Shown here: positions 61,186 through 64,000 of the stretch, piece by piece
Position numbering within the stretch: the stretch's first letter is position 1
How the letters are laid out: each line of letters starts with the position of its first letter
Origin: Pararobbsia silviterrae
GTDB lineage: Bacteria > Pseudomonadota > Gammaproteobacteria > Burkholderiales > Burkholderiaceae
Reading direction: 5' to 3'
DNA length: 64,000 bases
NCBI RefSeq assembly: GCF_003628125.1
Contig: NZ_RBZU01000005.1
Location: 372,001 to 436,000 of the forward strand
Program-made: the position numbers and the translations under genes
The notes under the pieces: model-generated
The model's database searches: none
Told to the model about the DNA's origin: nothing
Seen by the model: only the letters and a program-made list of their open reading frames with translations

Positions 61186-62346
61186 ATGGATACCCTGCAG
61201 AACATGCGCGTATTCATGCGCGTGGTTGAAACGGGCAGCTTTACGGCGGCGGCGCAACTCATGGCGACGACGACCGCCCACGTCTCGCGTTCGATTTCCG
61301 ACCTCGAAACCCATCTACGCACGCGTCTGCTGAACCGGACCACGCGGCGGCTCGCGCTGACCGAAGCCGGCGAGCGGTACCTGCATCGGTGCGAGCAGAT
61401 CGTCGCCTACGTGGACGAGGCCGAAGCCGAGGCTCGGCATGCGCAGGCGCGCCCGGCGGGCACGCTGCGACTGCATGCGATGTCGAGCCTCGCGCGGCAT
61501 TACCTGATGGCGGCGATCGCGCGCTATCACGAACGCTATCCCGAAGTCTTCGTCGATCTGACGCTGTCGCAGCGCATGCCCGATCTGCTCGAAGAGGGAC
61601 TCGACGTCTCGATGATCGTCTCGTCGCAACTGCCCGATTCAGGGCTGATCTCGCAGAAACTCGGCGAATCGCGGACCGTGGTGTGCGCGTCGCCGCGCTA
61701 TCTCGCGCGACGCGGCACGCCGGCGAGCGTCGCGGATCTCGCGAATCACGACTGCGTGCAACTGCAATCGGCGGCGGTCGTCTCGACGGATCGCTGGCCG
61801 TTCACGGGCCCCGAGGGCGAGCAGACCGTCACGGTGCGCGGGCCCTTGCGCGTGAACAGCGCCGAGTCGTTGCGCATCGCACTCGAGGACGGCATGGGCA
61901 TTGGGCTGCTGCCCGCGTTCACGGCGCTCGAAAGCTTGCGCGACGGCTCGCTCGTGCGCTTGTTGCCCGATTTTTCGCTGCCCGCGCTGTCGGTTTATGC
62001 GCTCTATCCGTCGCGCCAATATCTCGATGCGAAGATCCGCGCCTGGATCGAGTTGATCCGTGCCGAGGTCACCGAGGCGATGATCGCGGACGATGCCGAA
62101 CTCTGCAGTCTGCCGTGCGCGCGCCCCGGCGCCATCGCCAACGCGGTCGCGGCCTATGAGGCGGCGCTCGACGGCGCGCCGCCGGGTGCGGCGGTCCGCG
62201 CGCGTTCGGGCTCGCGTCATCGTGCAGCGGCGATGGGTGCCATGATGGGGGCGACGGCGGATATGACGACCGGTACGCCGGCTGCCGCGGCCGAATCCGC
62301 GCCCCTCGAAACGGGTACGCCACAGTCGTCCGAGGCATCCGAATAG
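61186..62346 (+). CDS. LysR-family transcriptional regulator
   Basis: The product is 386 residues; typical LysR proteins have about 300. The N-terminal helix-turn-helix, MRVFMRVVETGSFTAAAQLM and HVSRSISDLETHL, is of the CrgA/DmlR-like group. The substrate domain covers about 88-295, with ALEDGMGIGLLPAF near its end. The last 75 residues, Ala/Met/Thr-rich, add a low-complexity tail not usual in the family. The start at 61186 has GGGG upstream. It precedes glgX by 78 bp in the same direction, and the target could be a divergent gene, but mscL is not a typical one. Confidence 0.85.
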   Translation: MDTLQNMRVFMRVVETGSFTAAAQLMATTTAHVSRSISDLETHLRTRLLNRTTRRLALTEAGERYLHRCEQIVAYVDEAEAEARHAQARPAGTLRLHAMSSLARHYLMAAIARYHERYPEVFVDLTLSQRMPDLLEEGLDVSMIVSSQLPDSGLISQKLGESRTVVCASPRYLARRGTPASVADLANHDCVQLQSAAVVSTDRWPFTGPEGEQTVTVRGPLRVNSAESLRIALEDGMGIGLLPAFTALESLRDGSLVRLLPDFSLPALSVYALYPSRQYLDAKIRAWIELIRAEVTEAMIADDAELCSLPCARPGAIANAVAAYEAALDGAPPGAAVRARSGSRHRAAAMGAMMGATADMTTGTPAAAAESAPLETGTPQSSEASE

Positions 62347-62424
62347 CACGCTCGCCTGCCTTGGGCACGCAATCTGCTTGATACGCGCGTATGCGGCACT
62401 TCGTCCGCGCATCGGGGCTCACCT

Positions 62425-64000
62425 ATGCCGCTGTCTACGCTCGCAGAAGGCCTGCCTTTTCCGCTCGGCGCCACGTGGGACGGCAAGGGCGTCAATTTCG
62501 CCTTGTTTTCGGCGCATGCCACGAAAGTCGAACTTTGCTTGTTCGACCGGCACGGACGCACGGAAACGGATCGCATCGAACTGCCCGAATTTACCGATGA
62601 AGTCTGGCACGGCTACGTCGCCGATCTCGGGCCCGGCACGGTCTACGGATATCGCGTCCATGGTCCGTACGAGCCGAGCGCCGGCCATCGCTTCAATCCG
62701 AACAAGCTGTTGCTCGATCCGTACGCGAAAGCCCACGTCGGCGCGCTCAAGTGGCATCCGTCCGTGTTCGGCTACACGATCGGCCACAAGCAGGGCGATC
62801 TGTCGTTCGACAAACGCGACAGCGCGCGCCATGTGCCCAAATGCAAGGTCGTCGATACCGCGTTCACGTGGGAGCACCCGGCGCGCGTGCGCGTCCCGTG
62901 GGACCGCACGATCGTCTACGAACTGCACGCGCGCGGCTATACGCGCGCGCATCCGCTCGTGCCGGTCAAGCAACGCGGCACGTTCGCGGGCCTGGGCCAC
63001 AAGGCGGTCATCGACTATATCCGCGGCCTCGGCGTGACGACCGTCGAACTGATGCCCGTGCATTCGTTTCTCAACGACAGTCATCTGCTCGATCGCGGTC
63101 TCGCGAACTACTGGGGCTACAACACGATCGGCTTCTTCGCGAGCGATCCGCAGTTCTACTCGGACGGTAGCGTCAACGAATTCAAGCACATGGTCGACCG
63201 GATGCACGAAGCCGGCCTCGAAGTCATCCTCGACGTCGTGTACAACCACACGGCCGAAGGCAATGAGCTCGGTCCGACGCTCTCGTTCAAGGGCATCGAC
63301 AACGCGTCGTACTACCGGCTCGTGCCCGACGACCCGCGCCATTACATCAACGACACGGGCACGGGCAACACGCTGAACCTCTCGCATCCGCGCGTGCTGC
63401 AGATGGTGACCGACAGCCTGCGCTACTGGGTCACCGAAATGAACGTCGATGGTTTCCGGTTCGATCTCGCGACGATACTCGGACGCGAACCCGACGGCTT
63501 CGACGAAGGCGGCGGCTTTCTCGACAGTTGCCGACAGGACCCGATCCTGTCGAGCGTCAAGCTGATCGCCGAGCCGTGGGACTGCGGACCCGGCGGCTAT
63601 CAGGTCGGCGGCTTCCCGCCCGGATGGGCCGAATGGAACGACCAGTTCCGCGATACCGTGCGCGCGTACTGGAAGGGCGACGAGGGCACGAGCGCCGATC
63701 TCGCGACGCGGCTGACCGCGTCGGGCGACAAGTTCAACCGGCGCGGCCGGCGACCCTGGGCGAGCCTCAATTTTGTCTGTGCGCATGACGGTTTCACACT
63801 CAACGATCTCGTTTCGTACAACGACAAGCACAACGAGGCGAACGGCGAGGAGAACCGCGACGGCCACTCCGACAACAAGTCGTGGAACTGCGGCGAAGAA
63901 GGACCGACCGACAACGCCGAGGTCCGTGCGCTGCGCGAACGTCAGAAGCGCAACCTGCTCGCGACCTTGCTGCTCTCGGCCGGCACGCCGATGCTGCTTG
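62425..64000 (+). CDS. glgX: Glycogen debranching enzyme GlgX, 5' part
   Basis: The gene runs off the right edge with about 525 codons present. GlgX (GH13 subfamily 11) cuts alpha-1,6 branches in limit dextrin during glycogen breakdown. The N-terminal CBM48 domain starts GLPFPLGATWDGKGVNFALF. The barrel includes VILDVVYNHTAEGNE; the nucleophile D347 is in DGFRFDLAT, the acid E383 in LIAEPWDCG, and the transition-state Asp D455 in AHDGFTLND. The start is the ATG at 62425. Its length cannot be judged because the window ends; the usual size is about 700 residues. Other glycogen genes should follow downstream. Confidence 0.95.
   Translation, partial: MPLSTLAEGLPFPLGATWDGKGVNFALFSAHATKVELCLFDRHGRTETDRIELPEFTDEVWHGYVADLGPGTVYGYRVHGPYEPSAGHRFNPNKLLLDPYAKAHVGALKWHPSVFGYTIGHKQGDLSFDKRDSARHVPKCKVVDTAFTWEHPARVRVPWDRTIVYELHARGYTRAHPLVPVKQRGTFAGLGHKAVIDYIRGLGVTTVELMPVHSFLNDSHLLDRGLANYWGYNTIGFFASDPQFYSDGSVNEFKHMVDRMHEAGLEVILDVVYNHTAEGNELGPTLSFKGIDNASYYRLVPDDPRHYINDTGTGNTLNLSHPRVLQMVTDSLRYWVTEMNVDGFRFDLATILGREPDGFDEGGGFLDSCRQDPILSSVKLIAEPWDCGPGGYQVGGFPPGWAEWNDQFRDTVRAYWKGDEGTSADLATRLTASGDKFNRRGRRPWASLNFVCAHDGFTLNDLVSYNDKHNEANGEENRDGHSDNKSWNCGEEGPTDNAEVRALRERQKRNLLATLLLSAGTPMLL

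Overview
The window reads as one stretch of a GC-rich (roughly two-thirds G+C) betaproteobacterial chromosome, almost certainly Burkholderiaceae (Burkholderia, Paraburkholderia, Robbsia or a close relative). The grounds are: a full L-Ara4N lipid A modification operon; the block alaA-hom-thrC-moeA-moaD-moaE-clpB, typical of Burkholderia-type chromosome 1; a BktB-like thiolase; and a ChvE-GguA-GguB sugar transporter. I saw no tRNA, rRNA, transposase, phage gene or CRISPR array.

Left part (1-12.7 kb): a truncated NlpC/P60 lipoprotein, then a lower-GC gene for a 12-repeat leucine-rich protein resembling the LRR part of IpaH/YopM-type effectors. Next come a PIN-PhoH ATPase and a candidate small RNA or long 3' UTR ending in a strong terminator. 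Then, all leftward, lie bcp and the arn genes. Transcribed from the right, the order is DUF498 protein, arnT, one small flippase subunit, arnB, arnC, a formyltransferase half of ArnA, a decarboxylase half of ArnA, arnD, then bcp. Four of the arn junctions are ATGA overlaps. Together they make and transfer 4-amino-arabinose to lipid A.

Middle (12.8-38.7 kb): amino-acid synthesis (alaA, hom, thrC), molybdopterin assembly (moeA, moaD, moaE), an NsrR-type nitric-oxide regulator, clpB behind a clear sigma-32 promoter, a GNAT acetyltransferase, the chvE-gguA-gguB importer, a membrane-anchored coiled-coil protein made of 11-residue repeats, rimO, two lipoproteins, bktB, metC, serB, and the flagellar stator pair motA-motB with an unusually long MotB tail.

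Right part (39-64 kb) is rich in signalling. There is a lone membrane hybrid kinase. A bacteriophytochrome unit follows: heme oxygenase bphO, bphP, a single-domain response regulator and a REC-PAS-kinase-REC hybrid, all overlapping. A c-di-GMP phosphodiesterase gene runs into fetA-fetB. After an AsmA-like gene, a dodecin and a GntR regulator comes a second three-gene relay of the same plan (membrane kinase, single-domain regulator, REC-kinase-REC hybrid). The window ends with mscL, a LysR regulator and the start of glgX. The two matching relay modules about 8 kb apart are the most unusual system here. Their hybrid kinases are clearly paralogous, and neither module contains a DNA-binding or enzymatic output domain.
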